Source: Spirochaetaceae bacterium (GTDB lineage Bacteria > Spirochaetota > Spirochaetia > Treponematales > Breznakiellaceae). Taken from it: 5,043 nucleotides of DNA. Numbering within the stretch: position 1 is the first letter of the stretch; the number at the start of each line of letters is the position of its first letter. Made by a program: the position numbers and the translations under genes. The notes beneath the pieces were generated by a model. It did no database searches. It was not told the origin of the DNA and saw nothing but the letters and a program-made list of their open reading frames with translations. Shown one piece after another: positions 1-4,191 of this stretch. Where the stretch lies: positions 1-5,043 of the forward strand of contig JAITCP010000056.1 of assembly GCA_031283025.1 (NCBI GenBank), given 5' to 3'.

Positions 1-54
1 TCTTTCAAGCTTGTCACGTTCCTTTACCGTTAGTTTTATAGGTTTTTTTCTCAT
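1..54 (-). CDS. IS630-type transposase, N-terminal fragment (runs off left edge)
   Basis: The minus strand reads ATG at 54-52 and stays open to the window edge, giving 18 residues, MRKKPIKLTVKERDKLER. This basic start followed by a 'LTxxERxxLE' helix resembles the N-terminal helix-turn-helix region of IS630/Tc1-family and related HTH transposases, which would bind the element's terminal repeats. A strong Shine-Dalgarno (GGAGGAG, minus strand, about 68-62) sits at normal spacing before the ATG, and a promoter lies just beyond it (76-104). The catalytic DDE domain is outside the window, so intactness cannot be judged. With only 18 residues the family call rests on resemblance. Another HTH protein is possible, but a real start codon here is well supported by the RBS and promoter. 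Confidence 0.55.
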   Translation of the reverse strand, partial: MRKKPIKLTVKERDKLER

Positions 55-87
55 GTAGTATCTCCTCCCATTATTATGATACTACAT
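53..87 (-). promoter_or_regulatory. Inverted repeat enclosing the transposase RBS and start codon
   Basis: Positions 53-62 (ATGTAGTATC) and 78-87 (GATACTACAT) are perfect 10-bp inverted repeats with a 15-nt loop. On minus-strand RNA the loop contains the Shine-Dalgarno, and the A and U of the AUG lie in the closing stem. The predicted transposase transcript starts near 69, inside the loop, so it lacks one arm and cannot fold this way. A transcript entering from outside would carry both arms. This matches the known logic of IS10 and IS50, where read-through mRNA is translationally silenced. The arms are seen; the function is inferred. Confidence 0.5.
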
Positions 88-104
88 TTTGATCCCTTTG
101 TAAA
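76..104 (-). promoter_or_regulatory. Promoter of the minus-strand transposase
   Basis: On the minus strand a -35 TTTACA (104-99) and a -10 TATCAT (81-76) are separated by 17 nt. The predicted transcription start is near position 69, so the mRNA would begin almost at the GGAGGAG ribosome-binding site, with a leader of only about 15 nt. Inferred from consensus match and spacing only. Confidence 0.5.
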
Positions 105-221
105 GTTTTAGTTTTTACATACTGCTAGTTGTGTCTGTCCGCAAAGGTGAAATAAGCATCGATCCCTCCTCTCTGACGGTAAAGGATTTGGTCGGGTTTT
201 GAATGTCAATATAGTTCATTG

Positions 222-251
222 TTGACACGGCAATACTCCTTGTCCTATAAT
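222..251 (+). promoter_or_regulatory. Strong sigma-70 promoter for the Fe-S membrane protein gene
   Basis: TTGACA (222-227) and TATAAT (246-251) are exact consensus hexamers separated by 18 nt. The predicted start of transcription is near 258, giving a leader of about 49 nt before the ATG at 307. No obvious operator is seen, apart from a CATATATG palindrome at 262-269 of unknown meaning. Confidence 0.82.
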
Positions 252-294
252 ACATATCAATCATATATGTTTAATAAGATTGAAAGAATGCAAA

Positions 295-300
295 AAGGAG
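295..300 (+). promoter_or_regulatory. Shine-Dalgarno that fixes the start at 307
   Basis: AAGGAG lies 6 nt before the ATG at 307. An in-frame TTG at 280 would give nine more residues but has no ribosome-binding site of its own, so 307 is preferred. Confidence 0.85.
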
Positions 301-306
301 ATAATT

Positions 307-891
307 ATGACAGTTTTAGCACGTAAAATCCCCTCAAAAGTGGTAGACGGCAAGCGCTGGCCCGCCTCATGGCAGGGCTGGTCGTGGATAATTACCATAG
401 CATGGATGACCATTGCCAATTTTTGGCATCCTTTTGGCTTTTATGGGCTGGTGTGTATGTTTACACCCATCATCATCGCTTTATCGGGGCGCGGGAAAAT
501 GAGCTGCGCCAGGATATGCCCGCGAGGCTCCTTTATCGGGCTTGTAACCCGGCCATTTGCCTTTTTCTCGCTCAAACGTCCTGGCTTTTTCAAAAAAAGG
601 GGCTTTAAATGCTGCTTATGGGCGCTGATGATGGGGTCTTTTACCGGATTGATGATTTGGATCATTCCAAAAGGCGGCATCGATCAAATTGGTTTTACCA
701 TTCTGGTTTTTATGGAAACTGCCACGGCTTTGGCAGTCCTTTTTGGGATTCTTTTTACGCCGCGCTCATGGTGTACGTTCTGCCCCATGGGATTTACCAC
801 CGAAAACCTGCGCGGTATGCTGCAGAAAAAATATAAACTGAGGCTTTTCCAAAACTTCAGTTTTTGGAAAAGCTACCTTAGATTTAATTGA
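307..891 (+). CDS. NapH/YccM-like membrane protein with two 4Fe-4S motifs (Fer4_5 type)
   Basis: The 194-residue product has about four hydrophobic membrane segments, near residues 25-40, 43-60, 101-120 and 128-150. Each pair is followed by a cysteine motif: C67-x3-C71-P-R-G and C156-x2-C159-P-M-G. The C-x2/3-CP-x-G pattern after a transmembrane helix is the signature of the NapH/NosR/CcoG/YccM group, which passes electrons between membrane and soluble partners. Unlike NapH or NosR it has no C-terminal ferredoxin domain and no FMN-binding domain, so it is a minimal orphan form. The substrate and partner are unknown, because neither neighbour is a nitrate, nitrous-oxide or Rnf-type gene. Residues 179-189 (start of the tail after the last motif) are encoded by an inverted repeat at 843-873, so the C-terminal end may be an acquired extension. 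Start chosen by the AAGGAG at 295-300. Confidence 0.8.
   Translation: MTVLARKIPSKVVDGKRWPASWQGWSWIITIAWMTIANFWHPFGFYGLVCMFTPIIIALSGRGKMSCARICPRGSFIGLVTRPFAFFSLKRPGFFKKRGFKCCLWALMMGSFTGLMIWIIPKGGIDQIGFTILVFMETATALAVLFGILFTPRSWCTFCPMGFTTENLRGMLQKKYKLRLFQNFSFWKSYLRFN
843..873. repeat. Palindrome 1, inside the 3' end of the Fe-S protein gene
   Basis: The 12-nt arm GCTTTTCCAAAA (843-854) is the exact complement of TTTTGGAAAAGC (862-873), with a 7-nt loop. It is in frame and codes for residues 179-189 of the upstream protein. The core TTTCCAAAACT recurs in the second palindrome at 913-949, which suggests two copies of one palindromic element. It could also help terminate transcription, but no T-tract follows. 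Confidence 0.85.
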
Positions 892-912
892 AAAATTGGC
901 CGGTTTTTCTTA

Positions 913-949
913 AGCCATTTCCAAAACTAACCGAGTTTTGGAAATGGCT
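913..949. repeat. Palindrome 2, 16-bp perfect stem
   Basis: AGCCATTTCCAAAACT (913-928) and AGTTTTGGAAATGGCT (934-949) are perfect inverted repeats around the 5-nt loop AACCG. It begins 21 nt after the stop codon of the Fe-S protein gene. No run of T follows on either strand, so it is not a canonical intrinsic terminator, although it may stabilise the mRNA 3' end. A weak A5/T5 hairpin (891-908) precedes it. Confidence 0.9.
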
Positions 950-986
950 CAACTATTAACTCATGTTACGTAAAATTAAGTAATAG

Positions 987-1021
987 ACTTGTTCAAGAAC
1001 ATGGTTGGTTCTTGAACAAGT
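987..1021. repeat. Palindrome 3, 14-bp perfect stem
   Basis: ACTTGTTCAAGAAC (987-1000) pairs perfectly with GTTCTTGAACAAGT (1008-1021) around a 7-nt loop. Each arm also contains the smaller palindrome GTTC-2 nt-GAAC. The sequence is unrelated to palindromes 1 and 2. No T-tract follows. Whether it is an operator, a transcript-stabilising hairpin or part of a mobile palindromic element cannot be told from sequence alone. Confidence 0.85.
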
Positions 1022-1024
1022 TAA

Positions 1025-1048
1025 GCAAAATACTGCGTATTTTGCAAT
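1025..1048 (+). terminator. Hairpin 4, possible weak terminator
   Basis: GCAAAATAC (1025-1033) and GTATTTTGC (1037-1045) form a 9-bp stem with the 3-nt loop TGC, followed by AATTTT. The stem is AT-rich and the T-tract short, so termination would be weak. It starts only 4 nt after palindrome 3, and the two could stack as one bipartite structure upstream of the HD-GYP gene. Confidence 0.35.
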
Positions 1049-1070
1049 TTTAATAGGAACAAAAGTTATT

Positions 1071-1076
1071 AAGGAG
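1071..1076 (+). promoter_or_regulatory. Oddly placed Shine-Dalgarno of the HD-GYP gene
   Basis: AAGGAG lies 22 nt before the ATG at 1099 and only 1 nt before an in-frame TTG at 1078; both spacings are poor. A near-palindrome between them (about 1077-1092, TTTGTTTTATAAACAAA type) could fold and shorten the distance to the ATG. This is speculative. Confidence 0.4.
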
Positions 1077-1098
1077 TTTGTTTTATAAACAAAAAAAT

Positions 1099-1776
1099 AT
1101 GGGACGTACATACGACAAAAGAACCAACTATAAAAAATCACAGAAAGAGCCGCTTGATATTGCCGATCTGCTTGAAAAGACGCATTTTGAAACGATTATG
1201 GCTTTTTCCGAAGCGCTGGAAGCCAGAGACCAGTATACCGCCGGACACTCGCGCCGGGTTATGGAATATTCCAAAAGCATAGGACAGCGCATGAAATTAG
1301 ACAAACAAGAGATTGAAGACCTTAGAAGATCCGCGTTATTGCATGACATCGGAAAAATAGGAATACCCGATATTATTCTTAAAAAACAAACAAAACTAAC
1401 CGGCGAGGAATATGCAATAATCAAATCACATCCTGAAACAGGAGCCGCAATTTTAAAATACATAAAATCTTTTAAAGATTTAGTGCCGGCAGTTTATCAT
1501 CACCATGAACGGTTTGACGGCGAAGGATATCCGGAAGGCGTTAAAGGTACGGCAATTCCCCTGCACGCACGAATTATTGCCATTGCCGATACTTTTGATG
1601 CAATGACATCAAGCAGATCGTACCGGAAGGCGCTTTCGTTCAGGACGGCGTTATCCGAACTTGAGCGGAATAAAGGAATACAATTCGATCCGGACATTGC
1701 AGAGATTTTTATTGAAATATTGCAAGAATCGCCCTATTATTTTACGCGGTTCAGAGAGCCTGAATATTATTTATAA
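1099..1776 (+). CDS. Stand-alone HD-GYP domain protein, probable c-di-GMP phosphodiesterase
   Basis: The 225-residue product is almost entirely one HD-GYP domain. Visible motifs in order are the helix around AGHS (H50), the catalytic LLHDIGKIGIPD (H82-D83), H111 in SHPETG, HHERxDGxGYP (residues 135-145, GYP at 143-145) and AIADTFDAMTSxRxYR (161-176). These residues bind the metal centre that hydrolyses cyclic-di-GMP to pGpG or GMP, and all appear intact. There is no receiver, GAF, PAS or membrane region. The roughly 45 residues ahead of the domain are polar and basic, so the protein is soluble and would need a partner for input. The start is uncertain: ATG 1099 is preferred as the only good start codon, and TTG 1078 would add seven residues. 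It stands alone, with palindromes upstream and a separately promoted rubrerythrin downstream, and has no visible promoter of its own. Confidence 0.9.
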   Translation: MGRTYDKRTNYKKSQKEPLDIADLLEKTHFETIMAFSEALEARDQYTAGHSRRVMEYSKSIGQRMKLDKQEIEDLRRSALLHDIGKIGIPDIILKKQTKLTGEEYAIIKSHPETGAAILKYIKSFKDLVPAVYHHHERFDGEGYPEGVKGTAIPLHARIIAIADTFDAMTSSRSYRKALSFRTALSELERNKGIQFDPDIAEIFIEILQESPYYFTRFREPEYYL

Positions 1777-1791
1777 CGGCATCCGTACGTA

Positions 1792-1819
1792 TTGACAGCA
1801 GAATTAAAAGGTTTATAAT
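1792..1819 (+). promoter_or_regulatory. Rubrerythrin promoter
   Basis: TTGACA (1792-1797) and TATAAT (1814-1819) are exact consensus hexamers 16 nt apart. The predicted transcription start is near 1826, which is the first base of the AAGGAGG ribosome-binding site (1826-1832). The leader would then be only about 12 nt. Confidence 0.8.
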
Positions 1820-1827
1820 GGTTTTAA
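1813..1827 (+). promoter_or_regulatory. PerR-box-like operator over the rubrerythrin -10
   Basis: TTATAATGGTTTTAA matches the Bacillus-type PerR consensus (TTATAAT, any base, ATTATAA) at 12 of 14 fixed positions. Bound repressor would cover the -10 and the transcription start. Reverse rubrerythrins are PerR-controlled in Clostridium acetobutylicum, which makes the idea plausible. Caution: the left half is simply the -10 element and the right half is AT-rich, so chance similarity is possible. Confidence 0.35.
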
Positions 1828-1837
1828 GGAGGACACT

Positions 1838-2377
1838 ATGAAAAAATGGGTTTGTTCAGTTTGCGGATATGTACATACAGGCGATCAGCCCCCGGAGCAA
1901 TGCCCCCAGTGCAAAGCCCCGGCGGAAAAGTTTAAGGAACAGGTTTTGGGTGGCGCTTATGCTTCCGAGCATATAGTCGGCGTTGCAAAGGGCGTAGACG
2001 CGGACATTGTAAAAGATTTGCAGGCGCACTTTAACGGCGAATGTCATGAAGTGGGAATGTATCTGGCAATGGCGCGTGTCGCCGAGCGTGAAGGTTATCC
2101 CGAAATTTCAGAAGCCTACAAACGCTATGCCTACGAAGAGGCGGATCACGCCTCGCTCTTTGCGGAAATGCTTGGCGAGGTTATAACGGACAGCACGAAG
2201 AAAAATCTTGAATTACGGATAGAAGCCGAATTCGGAGCCTGCGCCGGAAAGACCGACATTGCCAAAAGAGCCAAGGAAAAAGGGCTGGATGCCATCCACG
2301 ACTCCGTCCATGAAATGGCGCGTGATGAAGCCCGCCACTGCGCCGGTTTCAAGGGCCTGCTCAAGCGGTATTTTTAG
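1838..2377 (+). CDS. Reverse rubrerythrin (N-terminal rubredoxin, C-terminal ferritin-like diiron domain)
   Basis: This 179-residue protein has the reversed order of classical rubrerythrin. A rubredoxin-type Fe(SCys)4 site comes first (C6-x2-C9 and C22-x2-C25, with GYVHTGDQPPEQCPQC), and a four-helix ferritin-like domain follows from about residue 48. Diiron ligand candidates are E68 or E71 in helix A, E101-x2-H104, E129 or E131, and E164-x2-H167. Such proteins reduce hydrogen peroxide (and with partners oxygen) to water using electrons from NADH via a rubredoxin reductase, and protect strict anaerobes. All expected ligands are present and the length is normal for the family. The start is fixed by AAGGAGG at 1826-1832, 5 nt before the ATG. 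The gene is transcribed from its own promoter, possibly under a PerR-like repressor, and no reductase partner lies nearby. No intrinsic terminator follows; the large palindrome at 2406-2503 may serve. Confidence 0.92.
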   Translation: MKKWVCSVCGYVHTGDQPPEQCPQCKAPAEKFKEQVLGGAYASEHIVGVAKGVDADIVKDLQAHFNGECHEVGMYLAMARVAEREGYPEISEAYKRYAYEEADHASLFAEMLGEVITDSTKKNLELRIEAEFGACAGKTDIAKRAKEKGLDAIHDSVHEMARDEARHCAGFKGLLKRYF

Positions 2378-2420
2378 GGAAAATTAGAGACATCCAATAT
2401 GTTTGAATTTTACCACTTGT

Positions 2421-2444
2421 CTGCCTGTCTGCCTGTCTGCCTGT
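2421..2444. repeat. 8-bp tandem repeat CTGCCTGT, three exact copies
   Basis: Three head-to-tail copies of CTGCCTGT form the left arm of the large palindrome and are followed by the partial unit CTGCTT. The unit length is not a multiple of three and no gene spans it convincingly. Confidence 0.95.
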
Positions 2445-2450
2445 CTGCTT

Positions 2451-2491
2451 CAGGCAGGCTTCAGGCAGGCTTCAGGCAGGCTTCAGGCAGG
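2451..2491. repeat. 11-bp tandem repeat CAGGCAGGCTT, three copies plus a partial
   Basis: Exact copies lie at 2451-2461, 2462-2472 and 2473-2483, with CAGGCAGG at 2484-2491. Each carries the complement of the 8-bp repeat core, but the period differs (11 against 8), so the two arms expanded independently. Confidence 0.95.
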
Positions 2492-2587
2492 TGGTTGAAA
2501 ATTGATTTCCGTGCCTATTCCCTATTACTTTGTGATCTTCGTGAACCTCCGTTCCCTGTAAGAAAGAAACCCGGAAAATTCCAGCAG

Positions 2588-2616
2588 TTGACGGCTTCCG
2601 CCCCGCGCTGTACAAT
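2588..2616 (+). promoter_or_regulatory. SRP RNA promoter
   Basis: TTGACG (2588-2593) and TACAAT (2611-2616) lie 17 nt apart, close to sigma-70 consensus. The predicted transcription start is near 2623, which agrees with the 5' end expected from the SRP RNA fold. Confidence 0.75.
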
Positions 2617-2622
2617 AAGAAT

Positions 2623-2717
2623 GCCCTGCCGCCAGGAACCATGCGGGGGATCGCCGCCCAACCCCGTCAGGTCCGGAAGGAAGCAGCGGCAAGCGGTTGA
2701 TTCCGGCGCCGTGGCCC
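2623..2717 (+). ncRNA. ffs: Signal recognition particle RNA, small bacterial type (4.5S)
   Basis: Positions 2666-2687 carry the nearly invariant domain IV of SRP RNA: GTCAGGTCC, the GGAA tetraloop (2675-2678) and GGAAGCAGC. This is the site bound by Ffh. Flanking arms pair as expected: CCGC 2654-2657 with GCGG 2693-2696, ATC 2650-2652 with GAT 2699-2701, GGAA 2635-2638 with TTCC, CGCC 2630-2633 with GGCG 2705-2708, and GCC 2623-2625 with GGC 2713-2715. The length of about 95 nt fits the Alu-less bacterial form. The RNA acts with Ffh and FtsY in co-translational membrane targeting. Ends are inferred from the promoter and fold and may be off by several nt; a further helix could extend the 3' end. 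SRP RNA just upstream of dnaX is a common bacterial arrangement. An 11-nt unpaired stretch (2639-2649) makes the 5' arm longer than the 3' arm. Confidence 0.93.
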
Positions 2718-2752
2718 TCTTGGCGCGGGGCTTTTGCTTTTTGCCGGAATCA
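2698..2752. repeat. Inverted repeat linking the SRP RNA 3' arm to the dnaX promoter region
   Basis: TGATTCCGGC (2698-2707) is the exact complement of GCCGGAATCA (2743-2752), a 10-bp stem enclosing the putative terminator. In a read-through transcript it would compete with the normal SRP RNA pairing of TTCCGGCG with the 5' arm. Its role is unknown. Confidence 0.6.
2706..2741 (+). terminator. Probable SRP RNA terminator
   Basis: GCGCC (2706-2710) and GGCGC (2722-2726) can pair around an 11-nt loop, and an alternative GCCC (2714-2717)/GGGC (2728-2731) stem is possible. Both precede interrupted T-runs (2732-2735 and 2738-2742). It overlaps the 3' end of the RNA. The stems are short, so some read-through into dnaX is likely. 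Confidence 0.4.
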
Positions 2753-2754
2753 GA

Positions 2755-2760
2755 TATACT
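2755..2760 (+). promoter_or_regulatory. dnaX -10 element placed for a leaderless mRNA
   Basis: TATACT ends 6 nt before the dnaX ATG, so transcription would begin at or next to the A at 2767. A -35 is weak (TTTTGC at 2732-2737, 17-nt spacing). No Shine-Dalgarno lies upstream of the ATG, which fits a leaderless transcript. Read-through from the SRP promoter would be an extra source. Confidence 0.5.
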
Positions 2761-2766
2761 TCTTTC

Positions 2767-4191
2767 ATGGCCTATGAAGTTACCGCCACCCGCCGCCGTC
2801 CCAAAACATTTAGCGAACTGGCGGGGCAGGAATTTGTCAGCTCTACCCTGAAAAGTTCCCTTGAACAGGGGAGTATCGCCCATGCCTACCTTTTTTCCGG
2901 CCCCCGCGGCTGCGGCAAAACCAGCGCCGCCCGCATTCTGGCACGGGCGCTGAACTGCGAGAAGGGGCCCACCCCAACGCCCTGCGGGGTTTGCCCGGCC
3001 TGTCAGGAGATTACCCGTGGGGCAAGCCTGGACATCATAGAAATAGACGGAGCGTCCAATACTTCCGTCAACGATGTCCGGCAGATCAAGGACGAGGTGC
3101 TCTTTCCCCCCAATTCGGGAAAGTACAAAGTTTATATCATTGACGAAGTACACATGCTTTCCAACAGCGCTTTTAACGCGCTCCTTAAAACCATAGAGGA
3201 GCCGCCGCCGTATATCATTTTTATTTTTGCCACAACGGAACTTCACAAAGTGCCCGCCACGATTAAGAGCAGGTGTCAGCAGTTTGCCTTTAAGTCCATT
3301 CCAATAGAAACGATTCAGCGCATACTCCGGGAAACCTGTACGGAAATGCAGATAGAGGCGGAGGACGAGGCCCTGTTCTGGATTGCCCGTGAGGCGACGG
3401 GGAGCATGAGGGATGCGTACACCCTCTTTGATCAAATTACTTCTTTTTCCGGCGGGAATATCCGGGCCGCGCTGATCAAGGAAAAGCTGGGGCTGGTGGG
3501 CCTTGATGATCTTAATGCGTTGGCGGAAGCTTGCGCCGCCAACTCCCCCGCCGCCGCCTTTGAAGTGATTGATCGCATCCTTGAAGCGGGGATCGCCATA
3601 GAACAGTTTGTCATCGATCTGGCCGGTTATTACCGGAGCCTTTTACTGATTAAAGCGGGGATCACCAAAGAATCCCTTTTGGGATACGGGGCAGATCGTT
3701 TTTCCCGCATTTGGGAAAGATCAACCCTCTCCCAATTGGAACAAGGTCTCTCCGTACTCCTCAACCTTTACCGGGACATACGGTACTCCCTTTCTCCCCG
3801 CTTTGAACTTGAAACGGCGGTGTCAAAGTTGTGCTGGCTGGATAAGTGGGTGTCTCCCGTTGAACTCCGTGCGGCGGTGGAAGCGGCCAGGTCCGTACTT
3901 GACGGGCAGCCTGCATTCGGCAGATCGTCTGCTTCCGGCGGATCGATTCCCGGAAATTTTCCGCAAGGCGCTGATCATGGGGCTTCGCGTGTAACGCCAA
4001 CCGGCAATGCGGAGGGAAGCAATTCCCCGGGAACCTTTTTGGACAGGCCCGGCGCATTTACGGAAGGCTTCAAACAATTTCTTGCCCAGCGTCAGGAACA
4101 AAAACAGGAAACGCCGGTAAACGAAGATGCGGAAACAGTACGGCGGGTTTTCCGTGGAACGTATGTCAATCAGGAGACGCCCGATCAATGA
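2767..4191 (+). CDS. dnaX: DNA polymerase III subunit gamma/tau (clamp-loader ATPase)
   Basis: The 474-residue product is the motor subunit of the replication clamp loader. It shows Walker A GPRGCGKTS (residues 45-53), the zinc module C64-x8-C73-x2-C76-x2-C79, Walker B VYIIDEVHM (122-130), sensor 1 FATTE (154-158), the SRC motif with its arginine finger (168-170), and sensor 2 GSMRDA (212-217). The lid and collar helical domains follow to about 365. After that comes a Gly/Ser/Pro-rich linker (about 380-430) and a short basic-acidic tail. The tail is much shorter than the tau region of the 643-residue E. coli protein, and no A-rich frameshift heptamer like the E. coli one is seen, so one short product is likely. 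ATG 2767 is chosen because homologues begin near 'YEVTATRRRPKTF'; an upstream TTG at 2734 lies in the SRP terminator. The last 4 nt overlap ybaB. Confidence 0.97.
   Translation: MAYEVTATRRRPKTFSELAGQEFVSSTLKSSLEQGSIAHAYLFSGPRGCGKTSAARILARALNCEKGPTPTPCGVCPACQEITRGASLDIIEIDGASNTSVNDVRQIKDEVLFPPNSGKYKVYIIDEVHMLSNSAFNALLKTIEEPPPYIIFIFATTELHKVPATIKSRCQQFAFKSIPIETIQRILRETCTEMQIEAEDEALFWIAREATGSMRDAYTLFDQITSFSGGNIRAALIKEKLGLVGLDDLNALAEACAANSPAAAFEVIDRILEAGIAIEQFVIDLAGYYRSLLLIKAGITKESLLGYGADRFSRIWERSTLSQLEQGLSVLLNLYRDIRYSLSPRFELETAVSKLCWLDKWVSPVELRAAVEAARSVLDGQPAFGRSSASGGSIPGNFPQGADHGASRVTPTGNAEGSNSPGTFLDRPGAFTEGFKQFLAQRQEQKQETPVNEDAETVRRVFRGTYVNQETPDQ

Larger units (their letters stand above)
2406..2503. 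repeat. 98-bp imperfect palindrome with tandemly repeated arms
   Basis: The outer arms AATTTTACCACTTG (2406-2419) pair with CAGGTGGT (2488-2495) and AAAATT (2498-2503), with one G-T wobble and a 2-nt bulge. Inside, three CTGCCTG segments on the left (2421, 2429, 2437) face three CAGGCAG segments on the right (2451, 2462, 2473), separated by 1-nt against 4-nt internal loops. The result is a long stepped hairpin between the rubrerythrin stop and the SRP RNA promoter. No clear gene is present in 2378-2622. It could terminate rubrerythrin transcription, although no T-tract follows. Confidence 0.85.

Noticed and set aside
987..1021. LexA/SOS box from GAAC and GTTC half-sites
   Set aside because: The half-site spacing is 7 nt and the sequence is better explained as a long perfect hairpin; no SOS gene follows.
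2421..2491. CRISPR array
   Set aside because: The repeats are 8 and 11 bp, strictly tandem, with no spacers and no cas genes.
2601..2730. CCCCGCGC (2601-2608) complementary to GCGCGGGG (2723-2730), suggesting a longer SRP RNA
   Set aside because: The left segment lies between the -35 and -10 of the SRP promoter, upstream of the predicted transcription start, so it should not be in the RNA.
2399..2851. Open frame of 150 codons on the plus strand through the repeats and SRP RNA
   Set aside because: It crosses the tandem repeats, the SRP promoter and the SRP RNA, and enters dnaX in another frame.
2515..3435. Long open frame of 306 codons on the minus strand
   Set aside because: It lies opposite the SRP RNA and the conserved dnaX ATPase domain; its translation is low-complexity with no recognisable motif.
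4081..4125. Programmed frameshift site in dnaX around CAAAAAC
   Set aside because: The A-run is not a slippery heptamer in the reading frame and no hairpin or internal Shine-Dalgarno accompanies it.
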